Positions 1 to 11,499 of a stretch of 64,000 nt of DNA are shown here, piece by piece; position 1 is the first letter of the stretch, and each line of letters begins with the position of its first letter. Both the position numbers and the translations under genes were made by a program. The stretch comes from Panulirus ornatus (taxonomy: Eukaryota > Arthropoda > Malacostraca > Decapoda > Palinuridae). The notes below the pieces were generated by a model. The model was not told the DNA's origin and did not search any database. It saw only the letters and a program-made list of their open reading frames with translations. The stretch covers positions 7,970,001 through 8,034,000 of the forward strand of contig NC_092240.1 of the NCBI RefSeq assembly GCF_036320965.1, read 5' to 3'.

Positions 1-456
1 AAGAAGAATGAAGAAGAAGGACAAGAAGAAGAAGAAGAAGAAGAAGAAGAAGAAGAAGAAGGACAAGAAGAAGAAGAAGAAGAAAAAGAAGAAGAAGAAG
101 AAGAAATAAAGAAGAATGAAGAAGAATGAAGAAGGACAAGAAGAAGAAGAAGAAAAAAAAAAAGAAGAAGAAGAAGAAGAAGAAGAAGAAGAAGAAGAAG
201 AAGAAGAAGGACAAGAAGAAGAAGAAGAAGAAGAAGAAGAAGAAGAAGAAGAAGAAGAAGAAGAAGAAATAAAGAAGAATGAAGAAGAATGAAGAAGGAC
301 AAGAAGAAGAAGAAGAAGAAAAAGAAGAAGAATAAGAAGGAGAAGAAGAAGAAGAAGAAGAAGAAGAAGAAGAAGAAGAAGAAGAAGAAGAAATAAAGAA
401 GAATGAAGAAGAAAGAGAAGAAGAAATATAGAAGAATGAAGAAGAAAGAAGGATAG
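1..456. repeat. Imperfect (GAA)n tract
   Basis: Almost pure GAA/AAG trinucleotides with recurring interruptions (GGACAAG and AATAAAGAAGAATGAA blocks occur several times). This suggests a higher-order repeat inside the microsatellite. The plus strand is purine-only over long stretches, so triplex (H-DNA) formation is possible. It continues beyond the left window edge. Confidence 0.95.
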
Positions 457-648
457 AACTGAATGCCGCTGTTTCCTGAGGTACAGTGAAGACCGGATGT
501 GATGAAGAGGAACGGAAGGAAGATGGGAAAGGATGCTCTCCCACACGTGTGACGGGCCTCGCACTGGGAAGGGAGGGGGCAAGAAGGAGCAACAGAGGCG
601 AGTGAAAGAGAAATGACTGATAGGAAAGGAAGGAAGGAAAGGAAGGGG
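457..648. other. Short unique segment, no gene seen
   Basis: Mixed-composition sequence between two purine-rich repeats, shifting to GGAA-rich sequence from about 620. No convincing open frame or RNA gene. Confidence 0.6.
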
Positions 649-850
649 GAATGAATTAAGGAAGGGAAGGAATGGGGAGGAAGGAGGAATGAATTAAGGA
701 AGGGAAGGGAAGGGGAGGAAGGAGGAATGAATTAAGGAAGGGAAGTGATGTAAGAGAAAAGTAAGGAAGGAAGGGGAGGGAAAGAAGATGGGATGAACGA
801 GGGAAGGAAAGAAGAGATATAAAGGAAAGAAGGGAAAAAAGAGGGAATGA
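649..850. repeat. 38-bp purine minisatellite and GGAA-rich tract
   Basis: The motif GAATGAATTAAG recurs at 649, 687 and 725, exactly 38 bp apart, inside GGAA-rich sequence that fades by about 850. Confidence 0.85.
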
Positions 851-887
851 ATGAAGGATGGAAGATTCAAAGAGGATATGGGAACAA

Positions 888-942
888 GAGACGGACGTAC
901 GGAGGAACGTACGGACGTACGGAGGGACGTACGGACGGAGAG
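888..942. repeat. Short ACGTACGG tandem repeat
   Basis: Repeated GGACGTACGG/GGAACGTACGG units, about six copies. They contain self-complementary ACGT and GTAC cores. Confidence 0.8.
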
Positions 943-1218
943 AATCAAGGGTCTACTGCGGAAGGAAGTTTGTTGGGATGATTTGTATCAAATTTCGGAT
1001 TTGGTCGAAGATTTTCAGCCCACGTCCGGATAAAAGATTGGAGCAGCAGCAGCAGCCTTCCGGTAACCGGAACACGTGACCTCATCCGGCCGACGCTACG
1101 AACAACGGTCAACGTGACGTGGTCAAGACATGTCTCCAAAATCCAGGTCAACTCGACCGAGTGAAGAAAAGAAAAAAAAAAGAAAATATGAGAAAAATGA
1201 ATCATGGCTCCAAAAGGT

Positions 1219-1221
<3 letters not shown>

Positions 1222-1287
<66 letters not shown>
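1222..1287. repeat. (GA)n microsatellite
   Basis: About 33 perfect GA dinucleotides. The flanks (950-1220 and 1290-1435) are non-repetitive. The right flank is rich in GCGTGCGT-like sequence and carries no recognisable gene. Confidence 0.97.
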
Positions 1288-1289
<2 letters not shown>

Positions 1290-1435
1290 GTTTCGAACCA
1301 ACAGCAAAACGTTCGCAAACAGACGAACGACGCGCGTGCGTGGTTGAGTGCGTGCTAGCGTGCACCTTGCGTGCGTTGCGTGGGTAGACGTGTGCGTCAT
1401 GTTGTGAGGGTGCGTGAGCTGGGCTGGGGGGCTCA

Positions 1436-2837
1436 TAGAGAGATAAATAAGTACACAGATAGATAGGTAGATAGATAGCTAAGTATACAGATAGATTGGT
1501 AGATAGATAGCTAAGTATACAGATAGATGGGTAGAGAGATAAATAAGTACACAGATAGATGGGTAGATAGATAGCTAAGTATACAGATAGATGGGTAGAT
1601 AGATAGCTAAGTATACAGATAGATTGGTAGATAGATAGCTAAGTATACAGATAGATGGGTAGAGAGATAAATAAGTACACAGATAGATGGGTAGATAGAT
1701 AGCTAAGTATACAGATAGATTGGTAGATAGATAGCTAAGTACACAGATAGATAGGTAGATAGATAGCTAAGTACACAGATAGATGGGTAGATAGATAGCT
1801 AAGTACACAGATAGATGGGTAGATAGATAGCTAAGTACACAGATAGATGGGTAGATAGATAGCTAAGTATACAGATAGATTGGTAGATAGATAGCTAAGT
1901 ACACAGATAGATGGGTAGAGAGATAAATAAGTACACAGATAGATAGGTAGATAGATAGCTAAGTACACAGATAGATAGGTAGATAGATAGCTAAGTATAC
2001 AGATAGATTGGTAGATAGATAGCTAAGTATACAGATAGATTGGTAGATAGATAGCTAAGTATACAGATAGATTGGTAGATAGATAGCTAAGTATACAGAT
2101 AGATGGGTAGATAGATAGCTAAGTATACAGATAGATTGGTAGATAGATAGCTAAGTATACAGATAGATTGGTAGATAGATAGCTAAGTATACAGATAGAT
2201 GGGTAGATAGATAGCTAAGTATACAGATAGATTGGTAGATAGATAGCTAAGTATACAGATAGATTGGTAGATAGATAGCTAAGTATACAGATAGATGGGT
2301 AGATAGATAGCTAAGTATACAGATAGATGGGTAGATAGATAGCTAAGTACACAGATAGATGGGTAGAGAGATAAATAAGTACACAGATAGATAGGTAGAT
2401 AGATAGCTAAGTACACAGATAGATGGGTAGATAGATAGCTAAGTACACAGATAGATAGGTAGATAGATAGCTAAGTATACAGATAGATTGGTAGATAGAT
2501 AGCTAAGTATACAGATAGATGGGTAGATAGATAGGTAAGTATACAGATAGATTGGTAGATAGATAGCTAAGTACACAGATAGATGGGTAGATAGATAGCT
2601 AAGTATACAGATAGATGGGTAGAGAGATAAATAAGTACACAGATAGATGGGTAGATAGATAGCTAAGTATACAGATAGATGGGTAGAGAGATAAATAAGT
2701 ACACAGATAGATAGGTAGATAGACAAATAAGTATACAGAGAGATAAATAGATGATTAGATTGGTAGGTAGATACATACATACAGTACATACATACATACA
2801 TAGGTCAGTATATAGATCGATAGATTGGTAGATAGAC
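1436..2837. repeat. 32-bp GATA-type minisatellite
   Basis: About 44 copies of a 32-bp unit built around GGTAGATAGATAGCTAAGTA followed by YACAGATAGAT. Unit variants (TATACAG/CACACAG, ATTGG/ATGGG/ATAGG, and an AGAGAGATAAATAAG form) alternate along the array. The long open frame on the minus strand (Tyr/Leu/Ser/Ile-rich) is simply the repeat lacking stops and is not a gene. Confidence 0.95.
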
Positions 2838-2863
2838 AAAAATCAGAAGAGCACTATGTAGAT

Positions 2864-3392
2864 CCCTGAACACCATGTAGGTCCCCCTGAACACCATGTA
2901 GGTCCCCCTGAACACCATCTAGGTCCCCCTGAACACCATGTAGGTCCCCTGAACACCATGTAGGTCCCCCTGAACACCATGTAGGTCCCCCTGAACACCA
3001 TGTAGGTCCCCCTGAACACCATGTAGGTCCCCCTGAACACCATCTAGGTCCCCCTGAACACCATGTAGGTCCCCCTGAACACCATGTAGGTCCCCCTGAA
3101 CACCATCTAGGTCCCCCTGAACACCATGTAGGTCCCCCTGAACACCATGTAGGTCCCCCTGAACACCATCTAGGTCCCCCTGAACATCATGTAGGTCCCC
3201 CTGAACACCATCTAGGTCCCCCGAACACCATGTAGGTCCCCCTGAACACCATGTAGGTCCCCCTGAACACCATGTAGGTCCCCCTGAACACCATGTAGGT
3301 CCCCCTGAACACCATGTAGGTCCCCCTGAACACCATCTAGGTCCCCCTGAACATCATGTAGGTCCCCCTGAACACCATCTAGGTCCCCCTGA
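2864..3392. repeat. 21-bp minisatellite (CTGAACACCATGTAGG type)
   Basis: About 25 units of 21 bp. Two variants differ at one base (CCATGTAGG versus CCATCTAGG). In the middle they follow a G,G,C order, giving a 63-bp higher-order unit. Since 21 is a multiple of three, the minus strand is open as a 7-residue repeat (MVFRGTY), with frame breaks where one C is missing (about 2946 and about 3221). Confidence 0.95.
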
Positions 3393-3419
3393 TCCCATAC
3401 CCACAAGCACTACAGCCGG

Positions 3420-3854
3420 TGACTACATCCCCCCCCCCCCCTGCATACCACCACCACCACCACCACGTCGCCTTCGGCGCCTCCGTCGGGTCGGGATGAA
3501 GCCTTACAAGCGGGCGACCCAGAGGTACCGTGCGACCCCCCCCCCCCCCCTGGGGAGCAGGGGAAACATTAGTGCGTCATTGTGACGTCACAACGGACCG
3601 ATGTTACAGAGGGGGGGGGTCGCCGGGGGGAGGAGGAGGAGACGGGCCCCACACCCCCCCTCCCTCCATATTCCCCCCTCCCCCTTCCCTCCCCCTTTCC
3701 CACCCCCCCTCTTCGATAAGGCGGTGGCTGGCCGGGGCGGATTTAAATGCCTCTCTTCCCTGCCTGTTTTTTCCCCTTAGGGGGTGTGGGTGGATGAGGG
3801 GGGGGGGGGGGGGTAGGAGGAGGGGTGATCATCTGTGTTTGTCATACGCTGGCC

Positions 3855-3856
<2 letters not shown>
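3420..3856. other. GC-rich low-complexity segment with poly-C/poly-G runs
   Basis: Runs of 12-15 C or G occur near 3430, 3540, 3610 and 3800, with C/T-rich stretches and a CACCAC run at about 3450. No coding signal beyond low-complexity frames. The G runs could form quadruplexes, and homopolymer length may be unreliable. Confidence 0.7.
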
Positions 3857-4206
<350 letters not shown>

Positions 4207-4512
4207 ACATTAACACATAAGGAAAACCAGATCAATATCATCCGAGGTCATCATTATTATCAAATATAAACGTAAATGATAATCATAACGATAATTAAGG
4301 CTTGATATATATACATATAACTGGTATTAGCGTTGTGTGCTGGCTGGGTGTTCAACCTGTGAATATATTTCAACAGAAGCCGAGGTCTGTCTGTAAGTGG
4401 CTCCGATAGATTAGATAGATCTGATATGAAGGAAAAAGATACGATAGATAATTCCTTCCGGGTCACCCACCGATGGGGCGTCGTATCTCCGGTTTGCATA
4501 ATCAGTAATCCT
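4207..4512. other. Unique AT-rich spacer, nothing recognised
   Basis: Mixed-composition sequence with no repeat, convincing coding frame or RNA gene. Confidence 0.6.
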
Positions 4513-4585
4513 CTATCTATCTATCTGTCTATTTATCTATCTATCTACCTATCTATCTGTCTATCTATCTATTCATCAATCTACC

Positions 4586-4629
<44 letters not shown>

Positions 4630-4655
4630 AGTCTATCTATCTATCTATCTGTCTG
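4513..4655. repeat. (CTAT)n microsatellite
   Basis: Imperfect CTAT/CTGT tetranucleotides. Confidence 0.95.
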
Positions 4656-4711
4656 TCTACCTTGGGACTCCGCCCGCGAGTGAAAAGTTACTTTTCAAAC
4701 CCTGGTGTGGC

Positions 4712-5117
4712 CAAATTGGTTATGTTTGAAGGAATAGTGGTTCCAACAATGTTGTATGGTTGCGAGGCGTGGGCTATGGATAGAGTTGTGCGCAGGAGGA
4801 TGGATGTGCTGGAAATGAGATGTTTGAGGACAATGTGTGGTGTGAGGTGGTTTGATCGAGTAAGTAACGTAAGGGTAAGAGAGATGTGTGGAAATAAAAA
4901 GAAAGTGGTTGAGACGGCAGAAGAGGGTGTTTTGAAATGGTTTGGTCACATGGAGAGAATGAGTGAGGAAAGATTGACCAAGAGGATATATGTGTCGGAG
5001 GTGGAGGGAACGAGAAGTGGGAGACCAAATTGGAGGTGGAAAGATGGAGTGAAAAAGATTTTCAGCGATCGGGGCCTGAACATGCAGGAGGGTGAAAGCG
5101 TGCACAGGATAGAGTGA
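4712..5117 (+). pseudogene. LINE ORF2 C-terminal fragment
   Basis: The translation carries the family hallmarks MFEGIVVPTMLYGCEAWAMD, RRRMDVLEMRCLRTMCGVRW, VLKWFGHMERMSEERLTKRI and RGLNMQEGE. This is the region downstream of the RT domain in RTE/L2-like LINEs; its function in the family is not well defined. The normal end (VNWIDVVYRG) is lost: compared with the copies at 8.46 and 48.06 kb, one base is missing near 5097, and translation stops after HRIE. Dead fragment. Confidence 0.85.
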
Positions 5118-5336
5118 ATTAGAACGATGTGGTATACCGGGGTCGACGTGCTGTCAATGGACTGTGAAGCGTCTGGGGTAAACCATGGAAAGTTTTGTGG
5201 GGCCTGGATGTGGAAAGGGAGCCATGGTTTCGGTACATTACACATGACAGCTAGAGACTGAGTGTGAAGGAATGTGGCCTTTCGTTGACTATTTCCAAGC
5301 GCTACACTTCTAACGCAGGAAATGGCGATGAAGTAA
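4712..5336 (+). mobile_element. 5'-truncated non-LTR retrotransposon (LINE), 3' end
   Basis: Contains the C-terminal part of the LINE protein, then its 3' UTR (GTAAACCATGGAAAG, TTTTGTGGGGCCTGGATG, CGCTACACTTCTAACGC) and a short A run at 5334-5342. This UTR variant resembles the parts seen at 21.73 and 40.39 kb. The insertion is strongly 5'-truncated, as expected for target-primed reverse transcription. It begins near the ATGTTTGAAGG position, which is also where the 39.47 kb fragment begins. Confidence 0.85.
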
Positions 5337-5425
5337 AAAAAAATGGTATATGAAAATATTAGAAAATATAAGGTATGCAGCATTTGAGAAACCATGAAAA
5401 GCCCAGCTATTTATACCCAGTGAAA

Positions 5426-5426
<1 letters not shown>

Positions 5427-5472
<46 letters not shown>
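5427..5472. repeat. (TG)n microsatellite
   Basis: About 23 TG units. Flanks at 5343-5426 and 5473-5655 are non-repetitive, without a supported gene. Confidence 0.97.
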
Positions 5473-5475
<3 letters not shown>

Positions 5476-5655
5476 CTACGCATGCAGAGTATCGGGGGTA
5501 CAAAGAACAAAGAAAAAAGAGAAGTATATACAAAGAAAATTCTTTCACATGTGGAGGAGAAAAAAGAAGAAAAACCGGAATATTTACAAATTTAAAGTCT
5601 TTACCGTACACAGACATCCAAGTGATGACAAAGAGAGAGAGAGAAAGATATCACA

Positions 5656-6523
5656 AAGTAAGCTATCTTTAATCTACAAAGTAAGCTATCTTTAATCTAC
5701 AAAGTAAGCTATCTTAATCTACAAAGTAAGCTATCTTTAATCTACAAAGTAAGCTATCTTTTATCTTCAAAGTAAGCTATCTTTAATCTACAAAGTAAGC
5801 TATCTTTAATCTACAAAGTAAGCTATCTTTAATCTACAAAGTAAGCTATCTTTAATCTACAAAGTAAGGTATCTTTAATCTACAAAGTAAGCTATCTTTA
5901 ATCTACAAAGTAAGCTATCTTTAATCTACAAAGTAAGCTATCTTTAATCTATAAAGTAAGCTATCTTTGATCTACAAAGTAAGCTATCTTTAATCTACAA
6001 AGTAAGCTATCTTTAATCTACAAAGTAAGCTATCTTTAATCTATAAAGTAAGCTATCTTTAATCTACAAAGTAAGCTATCTTTAATCTATAAAGTAAGCT
6101 ATCTTTAATCTACAAAGTAAGCTATCTTTAATCTACAAAGTAAGCTATCTTTAATCTACAAAGTAAGCTATCTTTAATCTACAAAGTAAGCTATCTTTAA
6201 TCTACAAAGTAAGCTATCTTTAATCTACAAAGTAAGCTATCTTTAATCTACAAAGTAAGCTATCTTTTATCTACAAAGTAAGCTATCTTTTATCTACAAA
6301 GTAAGCTATCTTTTATCTACAAAGTAAGCTATCTTTAATCTACAAAGTAAGCTATCTTTAATCTACAAAGTAAGCTATCTTTAATCTATAAAGTAAGCTA
6401 TCTTTTATCTACAAAGTAAGCTATCTTTAATCTATAAAGTAAGCTATCTTTAATCTATAAAGTAAGCTATCTTTAATCTATAAAGTAAGCTATCTTTTAT
6501 CTACAAAGTGAGCTATCTTGTTT
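5656..6523. repeat. 23-bp minisatellite (AAGTAAGCTATCTTTAATCT type)
   Basis: About 38 near-identical 23-bp units. Variants are AATCTAC/AATCTAT/TATCTAC at the unit end. The first units follow a short GA tract. Very homogeneous, so recent expansion or gene conversion is likely. Confidence 0.97.
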
Positions 6524-6653
6524 CCGTGTTGGATCACAACGTAACCACAGAATATGATAATCCGCAAAAATTGTTTATCTTTGTCAGGTAGCGCAACGCA
6601 CAACGGAAAACGGGAATCTTGACACGTCTACTCTTGTAGAGAAAACGAGAAAA

Positions 6654-6870
6654 TGAATCGGGAATATTCGTAAATCAAATTATTCACTTAAAACGAATCA
6701 AATCGAGAATATTCGTAAATCAAATGATTCACTTGAATCAAATCATGAATATTCGTAAATGAAATTATTCACTTTAAACTAATCATTCGTTAATATTCGT
6801 AAATCAAATGATTCACTTAAACTAATCATTCGTGAATATTCGTAAATCAAATCATTCACTTGAACGAATC
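6654..6870. repeat. About 47-50 bp degenerate AT-rich tandem repeat
   Basis: Five diverged copies of GAATATTCGTAAATCAAAT followed by ATTCACTT. The GAATATTC core is a perfect palindrome. A related GATATTCGYGG motif recurs at 7011-7035. Confidence 0.85.
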
Positions 6871-7245
6871 AATGTCGCTGAGTTAACCTAATCAGTCACA
6901 CCAATTAATCGAATCAGATTATTCACGACTAATTTTGGACCAATCAAACTATCCTACAGTTAATCCATTAATCAGTTAACACCATGTTACGGGGAGACGT
7001 GGGATATTCGTGGGATATTCGCGGAATATTCGTCTTCCATGTGGTCAAAGATCTTAGTAAATCCAACTTATAAAAGATAAACCCACGACTCGTATACTAT
7101 TTCCCTCAATGACCTGACCTGACCTGACCCCCTCCCCCCCCCTTCCTTGCTTCAATACGCCATTTATATATATATATTTACTGATCATTCTTTATCGTCT
7201 GTCTCCTTCCGAATTTATATATGTCAGAATATATGAGAATGTGTG
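6871..7245. other. Unique spacer with short repeats
   Basis: Mostly unique. It has three GGATATTCG/GAATATTCG repeats (about 7010-7035), three CCTGA/ACCTG units (about 7110) and a short TA run (7166-7178). No gene seen. Confidence 0.6.
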
Positions 7246-7806
7246 ATGAAATGCTTTGAAGAATGTATGTGAGAAATACTTAGAAAAGCAAATGGATTTG
7301 TATGTAGCATTTATGGATCTGGAGAAGGCATATGATAGAGTTGATAGAGATGCTGTGTGGAAGGTATTAAGAATATATGGTGTGGGAGGCAAGTTGTTAG
7401 AAGCAGTGAAAAGTTTTTATCGAGGATGTAAGGCATGTGTACGTGTAGGAAGAGAGGAAAGTGATTGGTTCTCAGTGAATGTAGGTTTGCGGCAGGGGTG
7501 TGTGATGTCTCCATGGTTGTTTAATTTGTTTATGGATGGGGTTGTTAGGGAGGTGAATGCAAGAGTTTTGGAAAGAGGGGCAAGTATGAAGTCTGTTGGG
7601 GATGAGAGAGCTTGGGAAGTGAGTCAGTTGTTGTTCGCTGATGATACAGCGCTGGTGGCTGATTCATGTGAGAAACTGCAGAAGCTGGTGACCGAGTTTG
7701 GTAAAGTGTGTGAAAGAAGAAAGTTAAGAGTAAATGTGAATAAGAGCAAGGTTATTAGGTACAGTAGGGTTGAGGGTCAAGTCAATTGGGAAGTGAGTTT
7801 GAATGG
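7246..7806 (+). pseudogene. LINE reverse transcriptase core fragment
   Basis: One uninterrupted frame encodes the middle of the RT domain: [16 protein letters not shown] (first catalytic aspartate region), [18 protein letters not shown] (conserved G-Q-G block) and [13 protein letters not shown], with the FADD catalytic motif encoded at 7634-7645. Then [16 protein letters not shown]. The frame starts abruptly around GCTTTGAAGAATG and ends inside the ORF at VSLNG, where sequence turns into (TA)n. Fragment lacking both ends and not functional by itself. Over 90% identical by eye to the copies at 9.0-9.6 and 48.7-49.1 kb. Confidence 0.9.
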
Positions 7807-7990
<184 letters not shown>

Positions 7991-8180
7991 CAAGTGAAAA
8001 GTAATGATGAATACCTGAAAATAATTCTACATAGATGCTGAAGATTATAATGGATTAATATTACTCCGTCTTTTTCTTTTTTTTTCAAGAAACATCATTA
8101 TACATTTAGTGCGTTTGCAAGATTCAGCGACTAATCTTTTAGAAACATGTTCATTAAATGATAATTATGATATTTACCTG

Positions 8181-8183
<3 letters not shown>

Positions 8184-8270
<87 letters not shown>

Positions 8271-8278
8271 TTTTTTTT
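8184..8278. repeat. (TA)n plus T25 tract at the LINE 3' end
   Basis: TA repeat (8184-8253) and 25 T (8254-8278). On the minus strand they read as an A-run and (TA)n after the LINE tail. Confidence 0.95.
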
Positions 8279-10358
8279 GCTTTGTCGCTGTCTCCCGCGT
8301 TTGCGAGGTAGCGCAAGGAAACAGACGAAAGAAATGGCCCTGCCCACCCCCATACACATGTATATACATACGTCCACACACGCAAATATACATACCTACA
8401 CAGCTTTCCATGGTTTACCCCAGACTATTCACATGCCCTGATTCAATCCACTGACAGCATGTCAACCCCGGTATACCACATCGATCCAATTCACTCTATT
8501 CCTTGCCCTCCTTTCACCCTCCTGCATGTTCAGGCCCCGATCACACAAAATCTTTTTCACTCCATCTTTCCACCTCCAATTTGGTCTCCCACTTCTCGTT
8601 CCCTCCACCTCCGACACATATATCCTCTTGGTCAATCTTTCCTCACTCATTCTCTCCATGTGCCCAAACCATTTCAAAACACCCTCTTCTGCTCTCTCAA
8701 CCACGCTCTTTTTATTTCCACACATCACTCTTACCCTTACGTTACTTACTCGATCAAACCACCTCACACCACACATTGTCCTCAAACATCTCATTTCCAG
8801 CACATCCATCCTCCTGCGCACAGCTCTATCCATAGCCCACGCCTCGCAACCATACAACATTGTTGGAACCACTATTCCTTCAAACATACCCATTTTTGCT
8901 TTCCGAGATAATGTTCTCGACTTCCACACATTCTTCAAGGCTCCCAGAATTTTCGCCCCCTCCCCGACCCTATGATCCACTTCCGCTTCCATGGTTCCAT
9001 CCGCTGCCAGATCCACTCCCAGATATCTAAAACACTTTACTTCCTCCAGTTTTTTCCATTCAAACTTACCTCCCAATTGACTTGACCCTCAACCCTACTG
9101 TACCTAATAACCTTGCTCTTATTCACATTTACTCTTAACTTTCTTCTTCCACACACTTTACCAAACTCAGTCACCGGCTTCTGCAGTTTCTCACATGAAT
9201 CAGCCACCAGCGCTGTATCATCAGCGAACAACATCTGACTCACTTCCCAAGCTCTCTCATCCCCAACAGACTTCATACTTGCCCCTCTTTCCAAAACTCT
9301 TGCATTTACCTCCCTAACAACCCCATCCATAAACAAATTAAACAACCATGGAGACATCACACACCCCTGCCGCAAACCTACATTCACTGAGAACCAATCA
9401 CTTTCCTCTCTTCCTACACCTACACATGCCTTACATCCTCGATAAAAACTTTTCACTGCTTCTAACAACTTGCCTCCCACACCATATATTCTTAATACCT
9501 TCCACAGAGCATCTCTATCAACTCTATCATATGCCTTCTCCAGATCCATAAATGCTACATACAAATCCATCTGCTTTTCTAAGTATTTCTCACATACATT
9601 CTTCAAAGCAAACACCTGATCCACACATCCTCTACCACTTCTGAAACCACACTGCTCTTCCCCAATCTGATGCTCTGTACATGCCTTCACCCTCTCAATC
9701 AATACCCTCCCATATAATTCACCAGGAATACTCAACAAACTTATACCTCTGTAATTTGAGCACTCACTCTTATCCCCTTTGCCTTTGTACGATGGCACTA
9801 TGCACGCATTCCGCCAATCCTCAGGCACCTCACCATGAGTCATACATACATTAAATAACCTTACCAACCAGTCAATAATACAGTCACCCCTTTTTTTTAA
9901 AATGAATTCCACTGCAATACCATCCAAACCTGCTGCCTTGCCGGCTTTCATCTTCCGCAAAGCTTTTACTACCTCTTATCTGTTTACCAAATCATTTTCC
10001 CTAACCCTCTCACTTTGCACACCACCTCGACCAAAACACCCTATATCTGCCACTCTATCATCAAAAACATTCAACAAACCTTCAAAATACTCACTCCATC
10101 TCCTTCTCACATCACCACTACTTGTTATCACCTCCCCATTTGCGCCCTTCACTGAAGTTCCCATTTGCTCCCTTGTCTTACGCACTTTATTTACCTCCTT
10201 CCAGAACATCTTTGTATTCTCCCAAAAATTTAATGATACTCTCTCACCCCAACTCTCATTTGCCCTCTTTTTCACCTCTTGCACCTTTCTCTTGACCTCC
10301 TGTCTCTTTCTTTTATACATCTCCCACTCAATTGCATTTTTTCCCTGCAAAAATCGTC

Positions 10359-10362
<4 letters not shown>
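8279..10362 (-). mobile_element. Longest LINE copy of the window, 5'-truncated
   Basis: Read on the minus strand it runs from a (TA)n boundary at 10362, through the protein region (10361-8462) and a roughly 180-bp 3' UTR (8461-8279), to the conserved tail and A-run. The UTR contains CTTTCCATGGTTTACCCC and CGCTGTCTCCCGCGTTTGCG as read on the plus strand. The upstream endonuclease part is missing. It belongs to the same family as the fragments at 4.7, 7.2, 38.9 and 48.0-49.4 kb. Confidence 0.9.
8462..10361 (-). pseudogene. LINE ORF2: linker, reverse transcriptase and C-terminal region
   Basis: About 630 codons. Order: pre-RT linker (KNAIEWEMYKRKRQEVKRKV, then RRRWSEYFEGLLNVFDDR), RT entry motifs (KAGKAAGLDGIAVEFI, IVPSYKGKGD, NYRGISLLS), the RT core ([44 protein letters not shown] with FADD encoded at 9228-9217), then the C-terminal region (RYLGVDLAADG, PTMLYGCEAWAMDR, LKWFGHMERMSE, NWIDVVYRG). 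Damage: an in-frame TAA at 9978-9976 and a one-base deletion near 9055 in an A-run, seen by comparison with the 48.6 kb copy. Catalytic residues of the RT are kept. RTE/L2-like affinity is a guess from motif style. Not active as it stands. Confidence 0.9.

Positions 10363-10401
<39 letters not shown>
10363..10401. repeat. (TA)n tract at LINE break
   Basis: Short TA run separating the LINE copy (minus strand) from the SINE-A element on its right. Confidence 0.95.
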
Positions 10402-10405
<4 letters not shown>

Positions 10406-10775
10406 CGCACACATGAGGGGGGAGGGGGGATGTTATTCCATGTGTGGCGAGGTGGCGATTGGAATAAATAAAGGCAGACAGTATGAATTATGTACATGTG
10501 TATATAATGAGGGGGGAGGGGGATGGTATTCCATGTGTGGCGAGGTGGCGATGGGAATGAATAAAGGCAGACAGTGTGAATTGTGTGCATGGGTATATAT
10601 GTATGTGTCTGTGTGTGTATATATATGTGTACATTGAGATGTATAGGTATGTATATTTGCGTGTGTGGACGTGTATGTATATACATGTGTATGGGGGTGG
10701 GTTGGGCCATTTCTTTCGTCTGTTTCCTTGTGCTACCTCGCAAACGCGGGAGACAGCGACAAAGCAAATAAAATA
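10402..10775 (+). mobile_element. SINE-A with internal 93-bp duplication
   Basis: The module ATTCCATGTGTGGCGAGGTG with AATAAAGGCAGACAG occurs twice, at about 10435 and about 10528, 93 bp apart. TATGTGTACATTGAGATG and the shared tail (TTTCGTCTGTTTCCTTG, ACGCGGGAGACAGCGACAAA) then follow to an A-rich end. The tail equals the LINE 3' end, so it was probably mobilised by that LINE. Related modules lie at 21.8, 40.55 and 56.2 kb. Confidence 0.75.
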
Positions 10776-10800
10776 AATATTCTTTTCTTTTAAAGAAACA

Positions 10801-10827
10801 AAAGAATATATATATATATATTATTAT

Positions 10828-10904
<77 letters not shown>

Positions 10905-10928
10905 TTTTTATACTTTTATATATATATT
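10801..10928. repeat. (TA)n / (ATT)n / T-run cluster
   Basis: TA repeats with a short ATT block, then about 22 T, immediately upstream of a SINE-B copy. Confidence 0.95.
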
Positions 10929-11168
10929 ATCCCTGGGGATAGGGGATTAAGAATACTTTCCACGTATTCCCTGCGTGTCGTAGAAGGCGACTAAAAGGGG
11001 AGGGAGCGGGGGGCTGGAATTCCTCCCCCTCTCGTTTTTTTTAAGTTTCCAAAAGAAGGAACAGAGTGGGGCCAGGTGAGGATATGCCAAAAAAGGCCCA
11101 GTCCTCTGTTCTTAACGCTACCTCGCTAACGCGGGAAATGGCGAATAGTTTAAAAGAAAGAAAGAAAG

Positions 11169-11170
<2 letters not shown>
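10929..11170 (+). mobile_element. SINE-B copy 1
   Basis: Starts ATCCCTGGGGATAGGGGA, has CACGTATTCCCTGCGTGTCG, then TAGAAGGCGACTAAAAGG, a T-rich middle, AAGAAGGAACAGAG, CAGTCCTCTGTTCTTAACGC and the tail CTACCTCGCTAACGCGGGAA, ending AATAGT + A-rich + (TA)n. About 240 bp with no coding frame. Two more copies at 11.95 and 15.53 kb define the element ends. No clear pol III A/B boxes were seen, so the head class is unknown. Confidence 0.8.

Positions 11171-11249
<79 letters not shown>
11171..11249. repeat. (TA)n tail of SINE-B copy 1
   Basis: Pure TA repeat after GAAAGAAAGAAA. Confidence 0.96.
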
Positions 11250-11254
<5 letters not shown>

Positions 11255-11499
11255 CAGAATTCTCATTTTTCATGTAAAATATGAATTAGTGTGTACATAA
11301 TATTGAGAAATGTTATAAAACATTTAATATATATTTGTTTCAGGGATTTTCTCTTTTTCTATATGCTAGTCGACATGACATTTCATAAATGAGACATTTT
11401 AAGTGACTCTTCGCTATTGGAATCTGTCACGAAATTAAAATTCACAATGAATACGACTTCCTCCTTGTTACGTAAACAGTTTATCTGTTTCATATGATC
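11250..11499. other. Unique AT-rich spacer
   Basis: No repeat, gene or RNA signal seen. Confidence 0.6.

Noticed and set aside
2439..2801. Tyr/Leu/Ile-rich minus frame resembling a membrane protein
   Set aside because: Translation of the GATA-type minisatellite.
5656..6523. CRISPR-like array of direct repeats
   Set aside because: Repeats are contiguous with no unique spacers, and the window is eukaryotic. It is a minisatellite.
8462..9076. Plus-strand frames opposite the LINE (for example 8503-8975)
   Set aside because: Shadows of the minus-strand LINE coding sequence. The same opposite frames recur at every LINE copy.
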